A stretch of DNA of 64,000 nt from Pirellulales bacterium. GTDB lineage: Bacteria; Planctomycetota; Planctomycetia; Pirellulales; Lacipirellulaceae. Made by a program: the position numbers and the translations under genes. The stretch's first letter is position 1. Each line of letters begins with the position of its first letter. Shown in pieces: positions 47,282-55,783 of this stretch. The stretch is from positions 124,001 to 188,000 of the forward strand of contig JAHBXQ010000001.1 of the NCBI GenBank assembly GCA_019636345.1. The letters are read 5' to 3'. A model generated the notes under the pieces. That model was not told the origin of the DNA, did no database searches, and saw only the letters and a list, made by a program, of their open reading frames with translations.

Positions 47282-48043
47282 TTAGCGGGCGAGCGGAGTC
47301 GTCGCGGGGCGTTCGGGGCGAGCTCGTTCGTACACGATCGCCGGTTCGGCGCCGTAGTTGAACGAGCCATCGGCTTGGTGCATATCAGGCGTGCGGGCGC
47401 CCATTCGCAGAATCGCGATCGGGCGCCCCAGACTGTCGGCCGCCACCAGCGGATCCTCGCCGGGGCCGACCTCCATCCACGGTTGCTCGTTGAGGCTCCC
47501 CTGAGCGATCGGCAGTGCGAGCGACGGGTCTTCGACGTAAATCACGCGGGTTACGAACCGCCCCTCGGCGGCCATCAGCAGTTCTTCCAGAGTCAGGTCC
47601 ACCGGCACGGGGAACTTGAGCGCCTCCCCCGGCGGCGGGTAGAGTCGATCGATCAACTCGACTGTCGGAAACACTTCGACCCCCGGGTGTTCGGGGATCT
47701 GGGTGACTTGAAATCGGTACACAAATCCCACGTGCAAGCCTGCCAGCAGGGCGTCGGGTTGGGGCGCGCCGAACCCGGGCCCCGCGGCCGGGGCGATCCG
47801 CGCCCCGCGAGGGGCGCGAATCTCCACCGGCTGACAGTATCCAGACAACGGTCCGCCGCGCAACAGCCGCTGGCGTCCAATCGCTCCCGGAGGCATGGCG
47901 CCGGCGTGCAGCCAATGGGCTGGCCCGTCCTGCCCGGCCGCGAACCCGAGGTTCGCGATACAGACCAGCCCTGCCCAAAGAATTTTGCCAGCGGCTCGCT
48001 GGCGACGACTGCCGCAGCGAAGTGGGTGGCGAACCGTTGTCAT
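47282..48043 (-). CDS. Secreted hypothetical protein, paralogue of the next gene
   Basis: The 253-residue exported protein has an N-terminal basic region and signal helix (about 20-37). Its central domain shares the pattern IPEHPGVEVFPTVE ... LTLEELLMAAEGRFVTRVIYVEDP and a C-terminal GRPIAILRMG with the product of 48072-49343. The two are therefore paralogues of a family I cannot name, found here beside the DUF11-like lipoprotein. It is probably a periplasmic or surface subunit. Confidence 0.7.
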   Translation of the reverse strand: MTTVRHPLRCGSRRQRAAGKILWAGLVCIANLGFAAGQDGPAHWLHAGAMPPGAIGRQRLLRGGPLSGYCQPVEIRAPRGARIAPAAGPGFGAPQPDALLAGLHVGFVYRFQVTQIPEHPGVEVFPTVELIDRLYPPPGEALKFPVPVDLTLEELLMAAEGRFVTRVIYVEDPSLALPIAQGSLNEQPWMEVGPGEDPLVAADSLGRPIAILRMGARTPDMHQADGSFNYGAEPAIVYERARPERPATTPLAR

Positions 48044-48071
48044 TGGGATTCCAAAAAAAGATCCGACTCGA

Positions 48072-49343
48072 TTACTGACAGTACTCGCATCCTTCGTCGT
48101 TGCACTTGTCGCAGCCGAGCCGCGAAGCGAGCCGTTCGCCCAAGGCCTTGTCGGCCGCGGGGAGAGCCGGCGGAAGCGTGCCGCCGAAGATCCGCAATGG
48201 TGCGCGATTCGTCTCGTCGATCTTCACGTGATTGACCGGCCGGGGATAATCCATGCCCGGACGCTGCTTCACCGAGATCTTCATCTTGTGAACCGGCGGC
48301 GGCATGAGCACGCGGGTCCGGTTCTTCATCACATGCTGCGTCAATCCCGCTTGGTGCCCCAGCGGAATATGGGGCGGTCCGGGCAGCCCGATCGGCGTGC
48401 CCGTGATCGGCATGCCGTACTGCGGACCCGTGACGCCGCTCACGAGATGGGGAGGCATCACTTGGGGCGAAAACCCCGTCGTCGGCATCCCCTGGGGACC
48501 CATTGGCGCCCCGCCGCCGTAAGAGCCGTAGCCGCCGTCCATGCACCCCTCGGAGTACTGGGCCGGATAGACCTCCCCGCCGATCATGCCACCTTGTCCA
48601 GGCGATTGCAGATCGAGGTTGCCGACCCGCAGGATCGCCAGGATCGAACCGCGACGGTCCGCTTCGGCGATCGGGTCGACGCCCGGATCAAGTCGCGTGC
48701 TGACGAGGGTTTCCACCCCGGCCAGCGCCAGCTCCTGGAACTCGGGATCCGGCAGGTAGATCACCTTGGTCACAAAATTGCCGCTGAGCACCTGATCGAG
48801 GTCCTCGTCGGTGAATTGCACCGGGATCGGGGCGTGAGCCAGGAACGCGTCGGTCCGCGGCGTCACGGGGGCGACTTCGAGCGTGGGATAGAGTTCCACG
48901 CCCGGACGCTCGGGCAGATTCGCGAGTTTCAGCCGATAGATCGCGCCTTGCGAGAAGTTCTGCCGTCCCGGCATCACCAGCGGGGAGGAGTCGAAGTACC
49001 CGCTTCCGCTGACGTCCCAAGAGACTTCGCCCCCCTCGACGCCGAGGAAGGCGATTTGCGAGTTGCTCCCCGCGCCCGGCATGGGCCCCATGGGGGGGCA
49101 GCCTGGGGGAGGTCCGCCCATGCCCCCCATCATTCCGGCGGGCATGACGCCTCCCATTCCTCCCATGCCCATCTGGGCCGAGGCGGGCGTGATGACGCCG
49201 GGACCGGGGCCGCCGACGCCGGGGCCCGGCTCCATCAGCCGCTGCGAAGGCGGCAGGTTATGGGCGACTCGACCTCCCACGCAGCCGAGCGTCATCGCCG
49301 CGGCGACGCAGCAGGCAGTCACAATGGACCACTTTCGTTTCAT
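48072..49343 (-). CDS. Met/Gly-rich envelope lipoprotein with C-terminal CxxC pairs
   Basis: The 423-residue lipoprotein has a lipobox ending LGC. A Met/Gly/Pro-rich segment (about 48-92) with repeated GMGG and GGM units follows. The central domain (about 95-260) is shared with the neighbouring paralogue, including LPERPGVELYPTLEV, NFVTKVIYLPDP and GSILAILRVG. A Gly/Pro-rich stretch comes next. The extreme C-terminus reads CDKCNDEGCEYC, two CxxC pairs that could bind metal. The start is ATG 49343, preceded by an AGGGGGA ribosome site. Function unknown; surface or metal binding is suggested only by composition. Confidence 0.72.
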   Translation of the reverse strand: MKRKWSIVTACCVAAAMTLGCVGGRVAHNLPPSQRLMEPGPGVGGPGPGVITPASAQMGMGGMGGVMPAGMMGGMGGPPPGCPPMGPMPGAGSNSQIAFLGVEGGEVSWDVSGSGYFDSSPLVMPGRQNFSQGAIYRLKLANLPERPGVELYPTLEVAPVTPRTDAFLAHAPIPVQFTDEDLDQVLSGNFVTKVIYLPDPEFQELALAGVETLVSTRLDPGVDPIAEADRRGSILAILRVGNLDLQSPGQGGMIGGEVYPAQYSEGCMDGGYGSYGGGAPMGPQGMPTTGFSPQVMPPHLVSGVTGPQYGMPITGTPIGLPGPPHIPLGHQAGLTQHVMKNRTRVLMPPPVHKMKISVKQRPGMDYPRPVNHVKIDETNRAPLRIFGGTLPPALPAADKALGERLASRLGCDKCNDEGCEYCQ

Positions 49344-49724
49344 AACGTTCCCCCTGATAAGGCTGCTGGCGCCATCATGGACGCCGGCGCGCGAACTTCT
49401 CGGCACGTCGCCGCGCGGAGGCGTCGGTCGCCCCGCGACGCGGCTTGGTCGGTTTTCTCTGGTGTGCGAATCGAACGTTGTGGAGAGCGCCCCGGCGCCT
49501 CGGGCATGCTAGCGGTCGGCGGCGCGTCCTTGGGGCGTTTGCCGTGGACGCATCGCGACGCGAATCCCTAGAATTCGCGGCCAGCTTGCCAGGGGCCCTT
49601 CGCGGCCGAACGCTGCGTCCGTGCGGCGTCGGCGTACGAAGGGGGCTCCTCCGGGACTATTTGGTCGGCGCCGGAAGGCCCAGCTCTTTGGCAAAACCGC
49701 TAAAACCGGCAGAGGAAAGCCAAC
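49344..49724. other. Divergent intergenic region with one hairpin
   Basis: This 381-base stretch lies between two divergent genes and should contain both promoters. A seven-base-pair inverted repeat (CGCGAAT at 49559-49565, ATTCGCG at 49573-49579) surrounds a CTAGA box. The ribosome site of the plus-strand gene (AGAGGAAAG) is at its right end. I see no further gene. Confidence 0.5.
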
Positions 49725-50732
49725 TTGCCTGAATTGCCTGTTCTGAAATCTCTCGCGCTCTGGCTTGTCGCCGCGACGGTCGCCGCCCAGCCGGCGGGCT
49801 GGCAGACCCCGCTGTCCGCGCCAGGCGCCGCGGCCCCGGCGGCCGACGGCAACCAGTTGCTGGCGCGGGCCCTCGACCGGATGGAACGCAACATGACCCT
49901 TGCGGCCAAGGTCCGCCATCGGGCGACCCTCGGCGAGGAAGAGTCGATCGGCGAGGGAGAGTACTGGCAGCAGGGGGTCGGCAACCACCGCCGCAGCCGC
50001 TGGCAAATGCGGGCTCGCGCCGGCGACGACACGCTAAGCCTGGTGCAGGTGTTCGACCGCCGCTATCTGTGGACCGACCGCCGGTTCGGCAAGAGCCGCC
50101 GCGTCACCCGGCTCGACATTCAACGGCTCCGTCGCGAGTTAATCAGCCGTAACGAGGAGGGGCCGGCGACGCCGACGATCGGGACCCCGTCGCCCGAGGA
50201 CGCGGCTCTGTTGGCCCGCGGAGGACTCTCGCAATTGCTGGCCGATTTGCAGCGGCGATACGACTTTTCGCCGCCGCGCCCCGCGGTCGTCGACCGCACG
50301 CCGACCTGGGCGGTTGTGGGCCAGTGGAAGCCCCAGGAATTGGCTCAACTCTGGCATGGCGCCGCGTTCGACTCCGCCGCCGCGCCGCTGCCCCCGTTCG
50401 ACTTGCACGCTTGGCCTGCGCAGATACCGCATCACGTCGTGGTGCATTTTGGCCAGTCGGATTTGTTCGCATATTTTATTGAGTTCCGCTCCGCGGCCGA
50501 CGCTTCGGCGGCCACCGCCGTCAACGCCGTGACAAGCGTTCCCAAGCCGCTGGCTCAGTACACGTTGTTTGACGTCCAGTTCGCCGCGGCGATTGACCCG
50601 CAGATGTTCGAGTTCGACTCGCGAGACGTCGACTGGGTCGACGAAACGGCCGAAGTCGTCGCGGAGTTTCTCCCCGTGGCCGAGAAACTCGCCGAGGATC
50701 AAACCGCGATCCGCCATCGGGTCGTGCGCTGA
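49725..50732 (+). CDS. Secreted hypothetical protein
   Basis: The 335-residue protein has a signal peptide (about 1-22) ending AAQPA. A helical segment comes next (LLARALDRMERNMTLAAKVRHR), then a mixed domain with WQMRARAGDDTLSLVQVFDRRYLWTD and VVVHFGQSDLFAYFIEFR. It resembles planctomycete periplasmic proteins in layout, perhaps of the lipoprotein-sorting type, but I cannot name a family. The most likely start is TTG 49725, because the strong AGAGGAAAG ribosome site ends five to six bases before it. The acetyl-CoA hydrolase gene follows after 280 bases. Confidence 0.65.
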   Translation: MPELPVLKSLALWLVAATVAAQPAGWQTPLSAPGAAAPAADGNQLLARALDRMERNMTLAAKVRHRATLGEEESIGEGEYWQQGVGNHRRSRWQMRARAGDDTLSLVQVFDRRYLWTDRRFGKSRRVTRLDIQRLRRELISRNEEGPATPTIGTPSPEDAALLARGGLSQLLADLQRRYDFSPPRPAVVDRTPTWAVVGQWKPQELAQLWHGAAFDSAAAPLPPFDLHAWPAQIPHHVVVHFGQSDLFAYFIEFRSAADASAATAVNAVTSVPKPLAQYTLFDVQFAAAIDPQMFEFDSRDVDWVDETAEVVAEFLPVAEKLAEDQTAIRHRVVR

Positions 50733-50797
50733 CCGTCGCGCCGCCCAGGGCGGGGCGGGCCGAAAATCACTGGACAATTCGGCGCCAATAGCCCGTT

Positions 50798-50813
50798 CGG
50801 CACGCCACTTGCC
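50798..50813 (+). promoter_or_regulatory. Candidate sigma-54 promoter before the CoA-transferase gene
   Basis: CGGCACGCCACTTGCC has GG (50799-50800) and GC (50811-50812) separated by ten bases, the exact -24/-12 spacing of sigma-54 promoters, and matches TGGCACG-N4-TTGC at all but one core position. Transcription would begin near 50824, giving a leader of about 190 bases. GC-rich chance matches cannot be excluded. Confidence 0.45.
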
Positions 50814-51012
50814 CGATCACGGATCACGGCCCGTTGGCGGAACGGTCGATGATCGCAACCATTTTGAGTCGTCCCTCGAGTCGCCGGCCGTCCCGCTAGG
50901 ATTTCCCGCCGATAGCTGCCTTTTTTCATCCCCGCCTATCCGGCAGCATGGCCCCCCCGCTTGGGGAAGTGTACTGTGCAAGGAGTGTGCGGTTCCCAAC
51001 CGGCGTAATTGC

Positions 51013-52530
51013 ATGATGAATCATTATCCTCGACTGACGCCCGAAGAAGCCGCCCGCATCATCCGTGATGGAGACTTGGTGGCGTTCAGCGGGTTCACCC
51101 CGGCCGGGGCTGCGAAGGTCGTCCCCCGGGCCCTCGCGGAGTTCGCTCGCGCCGAGCACGCCTCCGGGCGAGACTTCAAGATCCGCATCCTCACCGGCGC
51201 CTCGACCGGCCCCAGCATCGACGACGTGCTCGCCGAGGCCGAGGCGATCAGTTGGCGGGCCCCGTACCAATCCTCCGGCCCGCTGCGCAAGCTGATCAAC
51301 GCCGGCAAAGTCGAATTCGTCGACATGCACCTCTCGCACATGCCGCAGATGGTGCTGTTCGGGTTTCTCGGACAGATCGACGTCGCGGTCGTCGAGGCCT
51401 CCGAGGTGACGCGCGACGGACGAGTCTACTTGACGACCTCGATCGGCGCTTCGCCCACGTTTCTCCACACGGCCAGCAAGATCATCATCGAGGTCAACTC
51501 CGCCCAGTCGGTCCGGCTGAGCGACATGGCCGACATCGTCACCCCCAAGCCTCCCCCGTATCGCCCGGGGCTCGATCTGGAGCATCCGCTCGAGCGCATC
51601 GGCCGGTCCTATGTGATCGTCGATCCGAATCGGATCGTCGGCATCGTCGACTCGAACGAGGCGGACGAGTTGGGACCGATGGCCCCGGCCGACGCCACCA
51701 GCGAGGCGATCGCCGAATACGTCGTCGAGTTCCTGGCCCGCGAACTGGCCAGCGGCCGCTTGCCCGCCGACTTTTTGCCCCTGCAAAGCGGCGTGGGCAA
51801 TGTCGCCAACTCGGTCATGGAAGGGATCGGGCGGCAGTCGGAAATCCCCGACTTCGTCATGTACTCGGAAGTGCTGCAGTCGGCCCCGTTCGAACTGCTC
51901 TGCAAGGGTCGGCTCCGCGGGGCGAGTACGTGCGCACTGACGCTCCTGCCCGAGCAGATGGAAACGCTGGTGGACCAGATCGACGAGCTGTCGCCGCGGC
52001 TCGTCCTCCGTCCGCAGGAGATCTCCAACAATCCGGCCGTGGTCCGCCAGCTTGGCGTCATCGCCATGAACACGGCGCTGGAGGTCGACCTCTACGGGCA
52101 CGTCAACTCGACCCATGTCTGTGGTCGGCGGATGATGAACGGCATCGGCGGCAGCGGCGACTTCGCCCGCAATGCGTATCTGTCGATCTTCCTTTGCCCC
52201 TCGATCGCCAAGGGGGGGCGGATCTCGACGGTCGTGCCGATGTGCAGCCACGTCGACCACAACGAGCACACCGTGCACGTCGTCGTCACCGAACACGGTT
52301 ACGCCGACCTCCGCGGCCTGGCTCCGGCGGAGCGAGCCAAACGGCTCATCGATCGTTGCGCCCACCCCGCGTATCGCGATTATCTGCACCGCTACCTGCG
52401 CAACAGCGGATCAGGGCACATTCGCCACGACTTGGCGCGATGCTTCGAGCTGCACGAGAACCTGGAGCGCTACGGCTGGATGCTGCCGGAGCTTTCGAGC
52501 GAGAACGTCAAGCTCGCAACGGTTTCTTGA
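51013..52530 (+). CDS. Acetyl-CoA hydrolase / acyl-CoA:carboxylate CoA-transferase
   Basis: The enzyme belongs to the Ach1/Cat1/AarC family and moves CoA between acyl-CoA and a carboxylate such as acetate, propionate or succinate. The 505-residue length is typical. Landmarks are the start LTPEEAARIIRDGDLVAFSGFTPAG, the QSGVGNVANSVMEGI block, MYSEVLQ with the probable catalytic glutamate, and the GIGGSGDFARNAY phosphate/CoA loop. The C-terminal HTVHVVVTEHGYADLRGLAP is also conserved. ATG 51013 is followed by a second ATG at 51016. The gene is convergent with the sulfatase gene, only ten bases apart. A sigma-54-like site lies about 200 bases upstream. Substrate preference cannot be read. Confidence 0.9.
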   Translation: MMNHYPRLTPEEAARIIRDGDLVAFSGFTPAGAAKVVPRALAEFARAEHASGRDFKIRILTGASTGPSIDDVLAEAEAISWRAPYQSSGPLRKLINAGKVEFVDMHLSHMPQMVLFGFLGQIDVAVVEASEVTRDGRVYLTTSIGASPTFLHTASKIIIEVNSAQSVRLSDMADIVTPKPPPYRPGLDLEHPLERIGRSYVIVDPNRIVGIVDSNEADELGPMAPADATSEAIAEYVVEFLARELASGRLPADFLPLQSGVGNVANSVMEGIGRQSEIPDFVMYSEVLQSAPFELLCKGRLRGASTCALTLLPEQMETLVDQIDELSPRLVLRPQEISNNPAVVRQLGVIAMNTALEVDLYGHVNSTHVCGRRMMNGIGGSGDFARNAYLSIFLCPSIAKGGRISTVVPMCSHVDHNEHTVHVVVTEHGYADLRGLAPAERAKRLIDRCAHPAYRDYLHRYLRNSGSGHIRHDLARCFELHENLERYGWMLPELSSENVKLATVS

Positions 52531-52540
52531 TCGCGCCCCT

Positions 52541-54040
52541 TCAATCGCGAATGGACAGCTCCGCTTTGAGCCGCCTGAGTTCCGCCGTGAGTTCGGACTG
52601 GATCAACTCCAGCGCGGGGTCGTCGTAACGGTTGCGCACTTCCTCGGGATCGGCCTCGAGGTCGTACAATTCCCAAGCGTCGATTTCGGTGAAGCGGATC
52701 AACTTGTGTCGTCCGGTCGTCACTCCTTCGTGACGCTCGACCGCGTGATCGCGCGTCGGGCCCTCGTGATAGTTGTAGTAGAACGAGGTTCGCCAGCCGG
52801 GGGCCTCGCTTCCTGCCGCCAGCGAGCGGAGGCTGCGGCCCTGCATCGCAGCGGGGATCGCCGCTCCGGCCGCGTCGAGAAACGTCGGTGCGAAGTCGAC
52901 GTTCGACGCGATCCGCCCCTCGACTCGTCCCGGTTCCGCCACCCCTGGCCAACGAACCACCAGCGGCGTCCGCAGCGACTGTTCGTACATGAACCGTTTG
53001 TCGAACCAGCCGTGTTCGCCGAGGTAGAACCCCTGGTCGCTGGTGTAGACGACGATCGTATCCTCGGCCAATCCTGCCTCATCCAGGCAGTCGAGCAGTT
53101 CGCCGACGCTGTCGTCGACGCTTGCGATGCATTCCAGATAATCCTGCAGGTAGTGTTGATACATCCACCGCGTGCGAGCGTCTCCGGCCAGATTGAGTCG
53201 CTGGAACTCCTTGTAGCGCGGATCGATCGTCCGCTCCCACGCGGCTCGTTCCTGCGGCGTCATGTGGCCGTAGAGCCACGCGCGGTTGTTGTCGTCGGGG
53301 GTCCAGACCTTCAGGTCGGTTGACAGCGTCATCTGCGAGATCCGCATTTCAGCGGTACGGGCGGCTGCGCTGCGGGTCGCGTAGTCGTCGAGCAGGGTCG
53401 CGGCCTCGGGAAATTCCGTCGCGGCCGTTTCGCCCAGGTGGGCCGTCCCGGGATTCCACGGCCGGTGGGGCGCCTTGTGATGCACCAACAGGCAGAACGG
53501 CCGGTCGCGGTCGCGGCCCTTCTTGAGCCACTCCACGGCGAGCCGGGTCGTGATCTCGGTCACGTACCCCGGCTCGGCCCGCTGGCCCGCCGGGCTGATG
53601 AAGTCGGGTCGATAGTACTTTCCCTGTCCGGGCAGAATGTCCCAGTGATCGAACCCCGTCGGGTCGCTCTTGAGGTGCCACTTGCCGATCAGGGCGGTCT
53701 GATAGCCAGCCTGCTGAAGCAGCTTGGGGAAGGTGACTTGCGATCCGTCGAACGCCGTGTAGTTGTCGCGGACCCCGTTGTGAACGCCGTACTTGCCGGT
53801 CAGCAGACAGGCCCGGCTGGGCCCGCAGATCGAGTCCGTCACATAGCAGCGGTCGAACCGCACCCCCGCGGCCGCGATCCGATCGATGTTCGGCGTCTCG
53901 TTCAGGATCGATCCGTACGCCCCCACGGCCTGATAGGCGTGGTCGTCGGACATGATGTACAGAATGTTCGGCCGTGCCGCTTGCACGTCGCTCGCCGCCG
54001 CGGCGACGAGCGCGACCGCCGCCATGATTGCAAGACGCAT
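52541..54040 (-). CDS. Secreted sulfatase (arylsulfatase type)
   Basis: This exported hydrolase of the alkaline-phosphatase superfamily removes sulfate esters from a glycan or aryl substrate. The start ATG 54040 has a clear AGGAG ribosome site and begins a signal peptide cut near residue 21. Metal-binding Asp32 and Asp33 lie in IMSDDHA. The formylglycine site is CGPSRA (Cys72 to Arg76), so it needs a sulfatase-maturing enzyme. GKWHLKS and SDQGFYLGEHGWFDK also match the family. 499 residues is normal. It is followed upstream by the glucoamylase-like gene on the same strand, suggesting a joint role in glycan breakdown. Confidence 0.93.
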   Translation of the reverse strand: MRLAIMAAVALVAAAASDVQAARPNILYIMSDDHAYQAVGAYGSILNETPNIDRIAAAGVRFDRCYVTDSICGPSRACLLTGKYGVHNGVRDNYTAFDGSQVTFPKLLQQAGYQTALIGKWHLKSDPTGFDHWDILPGQGKYYRPDFISPAGQRAEPGYVTEITTRLAVEWLKKGRDRDRPFCLLVHHKAPHRPWNPGTAHLGETAATEFPEAATLLDDYATRSAAARTAEMRISQMTLSTDLKVWTPDDNNRAWLYGHMTPQERAAWERTIDPRYKEFQRLNLAGDARTRWMYQHYLQDYLECIASVDDSVGELLDCLDEAGLAEDTIVVYTSDQGFYLGEHGWFDKRFMYEQSLRTPLVVRWPGVAEPGRVEGRIASNVDFAPTFLDAAGAAIPAAMQGRSLRSLAAGSEAPGWRTSFYYNYHEGPTRDHAVERHEGVTTGRHKLIRFTEIDAWELYDLEADPEEVRNRYDDPALELIQSELTAELRRLKAELSIRD

Positions 54041-54127
54041 GATGACTCCTGGGCCAAAGGAACGTCGGTTCAAGGGGACGAAGCCACACGCCTGCGGCTC
54101 ATTCCGGGCGGCCGTTCGTCGGGACGA

Positions 54128-55606
54128 CTACTGCTCGTCAGCCCGCAGTTCCCAGCCGAGCTTCTCGACCGCGCGGCGGGCCACAGGGTGCTCCATGAAC
54201 AGTTTCCACACCAGCCCCGTCCGAGCGTTCTCGATCGCGACGATCATTGGCCCGACGTCGATGGCGATGTTGTCGTCGCTGGCGTGTTGCTGCTCGATGT
54301 TCAAGCTGTCGGCGAAGCCGAACCCTCCTGCGGCGGGGTCGCGCCACGCGAGCAACTCGCCGTCCTTCCCCCGAAGATGACGCATCGAGCGGAGTGCGTC
54401 CATGCTCTCGCGGGGGGTGAACACAATGGCCGAACCGGCCGCGTAGGGCGCCACGGTCCCGCCGCAGAAGTTGTCGCTGTTGCTCAGGTTAGGCTGGACG
54501 TCGGGCACCAGGTACGAGTCGCGACCGTCGGCGTTTCGCCCGCTGCTCGGGCTTAGCCCCCAGCGGTCCCCGGCTAAGGTGGGAAAGCTCCCCCCTGCCT
54601 CAATGCACCTCCAGCGGTGGGTGAGCATCGCGCGACGCGAATTCTCGAACCAATCGACCCTGGGGGCCTCGACGTCGAACCGCGCGGGCTCGTCCGCCTC
54701 GAAGCGACCGTAGTCGATCCACGAGTGGGCGAAGAAGTACGTGAACAGCGCCCCGTTCCAGGAAACAACGTACGGGGGCATGTCGCCGTGGCTCTTCACA
54801 GTTCGTTCGAGCCGATAGTAGTCGCGCGGGTTGACGGAGTAGTCCTCCCGCGGGGCGCCGACGGCCAGGAAGTAGACGAGGAACTCCTCGTCGCTGGCGA
54901 TGTGCCAGTCCCACTCACGGTACTCGCCGGGGCCGTCCATCGTGCGATTGTCCGCGGGGCGCCACCCGAACGAGATCAAGTCCTTGGGCGAGTTGCGGTA
55001 GGATCGCCAGTTCGTGTCGGCGGCCATCAGGTCCGCCAGCCGGGCGACCTCCCCCCCGAAGTAAACGGCCGCAGGCAAGGCCCCGGCCAGCAGAAGGGCG
55101 TGGTCGACGGTGCTCGCCTGATCGACAACGTCCCCCGGGGGTTGCCCCCCGTCCGTGGAGTTGACGAAGTGGAGATAGACCCCGTCGTGCTTGTTGTCGG
55201 TCCGCTCGATGAGGGATCGCAGAATCGACTCCGCCCGGCTGGCGCCCTCCTCACGCGAGATCCATCCCCGCTCGACCCCGATCGGCAGGGCGGAAAGCTG
55301 GAACCCGACTCCCGCGGTGCTCGCCAGCGCGGTCAGGCATCGATCCTTGGCCAGTCCGGCCGGTTGACCGACTTCGTTCCATAGGTAGTTGAAACAGCCT
55401 CGTTGAATCTCTTCGAGCAAGATCTCGTCGGCGGGAGCGAACTTGTAAGAGCGGGCCGCTTCGGTCTCCGGGGAGCGGAGGATATCGGCGGGCTGGCCGG
55501 CGGGTTTGTCGGCAGCGGCAAGCCGGGAAGCGCCGGCTGTGACGACCAGGGCGGCTATCGCCGCCATGCCCAGGGCGTCCGGCCGCTGAAAACGGTTGAA
55601 AATCAT
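54128..55606 (-). CDS. Secreted glucoamylase-like (PF10091-type) glycoside hydrolase
   Basis: The 492-residue exported protein has a signal peptide (about 12-32). The rest is an alpha/alpha-toroid catalytic domain of the glucoamylase-like type, with YLWNEVGQPAGLAKDR, TDNKHDGVYLHFV, DQASTVDHALLLAG, GWRPADNRTMDGPGEYREWDWHIASDEEFLVYFLA and FSH-type WIDYG. Known members include endo-beta-1,2-glucanases (GH144) and the middle domain of cyclic beta-1,2-glucan synthases. Here the domain stands alone and is secreted, so it is likely a glucanase. Divergent from the LacI gene, it shares one regulatory region with it. Confidence 0.85.
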   Translation of the reverse strand: MIFNRFQRPDALGMAAIAALVVTAGASRLAAADKPAGQPADILRSPETEAARSYKFAPADEILLEEIQRGCFNYLWNEVGQPAGLAKDRCLTALASTAGVGFQLSALPIGVERGWISREEGASRAESILRSLIERTDNKHDGVYLHFVNSTDGGQPPGDVVDQASTVDHALLLAGALPAAVYFGGEVARLADLMAADTNWRSYRNSPKDLISFGWRPADNRTMDGPGEYREWDWHIASDEEFLVYFLAVGAPREDYSVNPRDYYRLERTVKSHGDMPPYVVSWNGALFTYFFAHSWIDYGRFEADEPARFDVEAPRVDWFENSRRAMLTHRWRCIEAGGSFPTLAGDRWGLSPSSGRNADGRDSYLVPDVQPNLSNSDNFCGGTVAPYAAGSAIVFTPRESMDALRSMRHLRGKDGELLAWRDPAAGGFGFADSLNIEQQHASDDNIAIDVGPMIVAIENARTGLVWKLFMEHPVARRAVEKLGWELRADEQ

Positions 55607-55630
55607 GTCGGACCGACGGAGGAGAAGTCG

Positions 55631-55679
55631 TTGACAAGGGTGAGTTTCTCAGGCTATCCTTGTCTGAAAGCGCTGTCAA
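55631..55679. promoter_or_regulatory. Face-to-face divergent promoters of the hydrolase and lacI-family genes
   Basis: Plus strand: TTGACA (55631-55636), 18 bases, TATCCT (55655-55660), driving the LacI-family regulator. Minus strand: TTGACA (read from 55679 to 55674), 17 bases, TAGCCT (55656 to 55651), driving the glucoamylase-like gene. The two -10 boxes overlap, so the promoters exclude each other, and a single operator covers both. Confidence 0.7.
55665..55678. promoter_or_regulatory. LacI-family operator
   Basis: TGAAAGCGCTGTCA differs in one base from the perfect palindrome TGAAAGCGCTTTCA and has the central CG pair at which the hinge leucines of LacI proteins insert. It spans the predicted start of the plus-strand transcript and the -35 box of the minus-strand promoter, so binding should repress both genes. 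The adjacent LacI-type gene is the natural regulator. Confidence 0.75.
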
Positions 55680-55783
55680 CAACCGCCCCGAAATCCCGGC
55701 GGGCCCCCCGGGCGAATTTCGGGGGCGAGGCGCCCGATGTGCCTGCGTCTTCGACGCACTCGTCTCCCCCGCCCAGGTACCGT

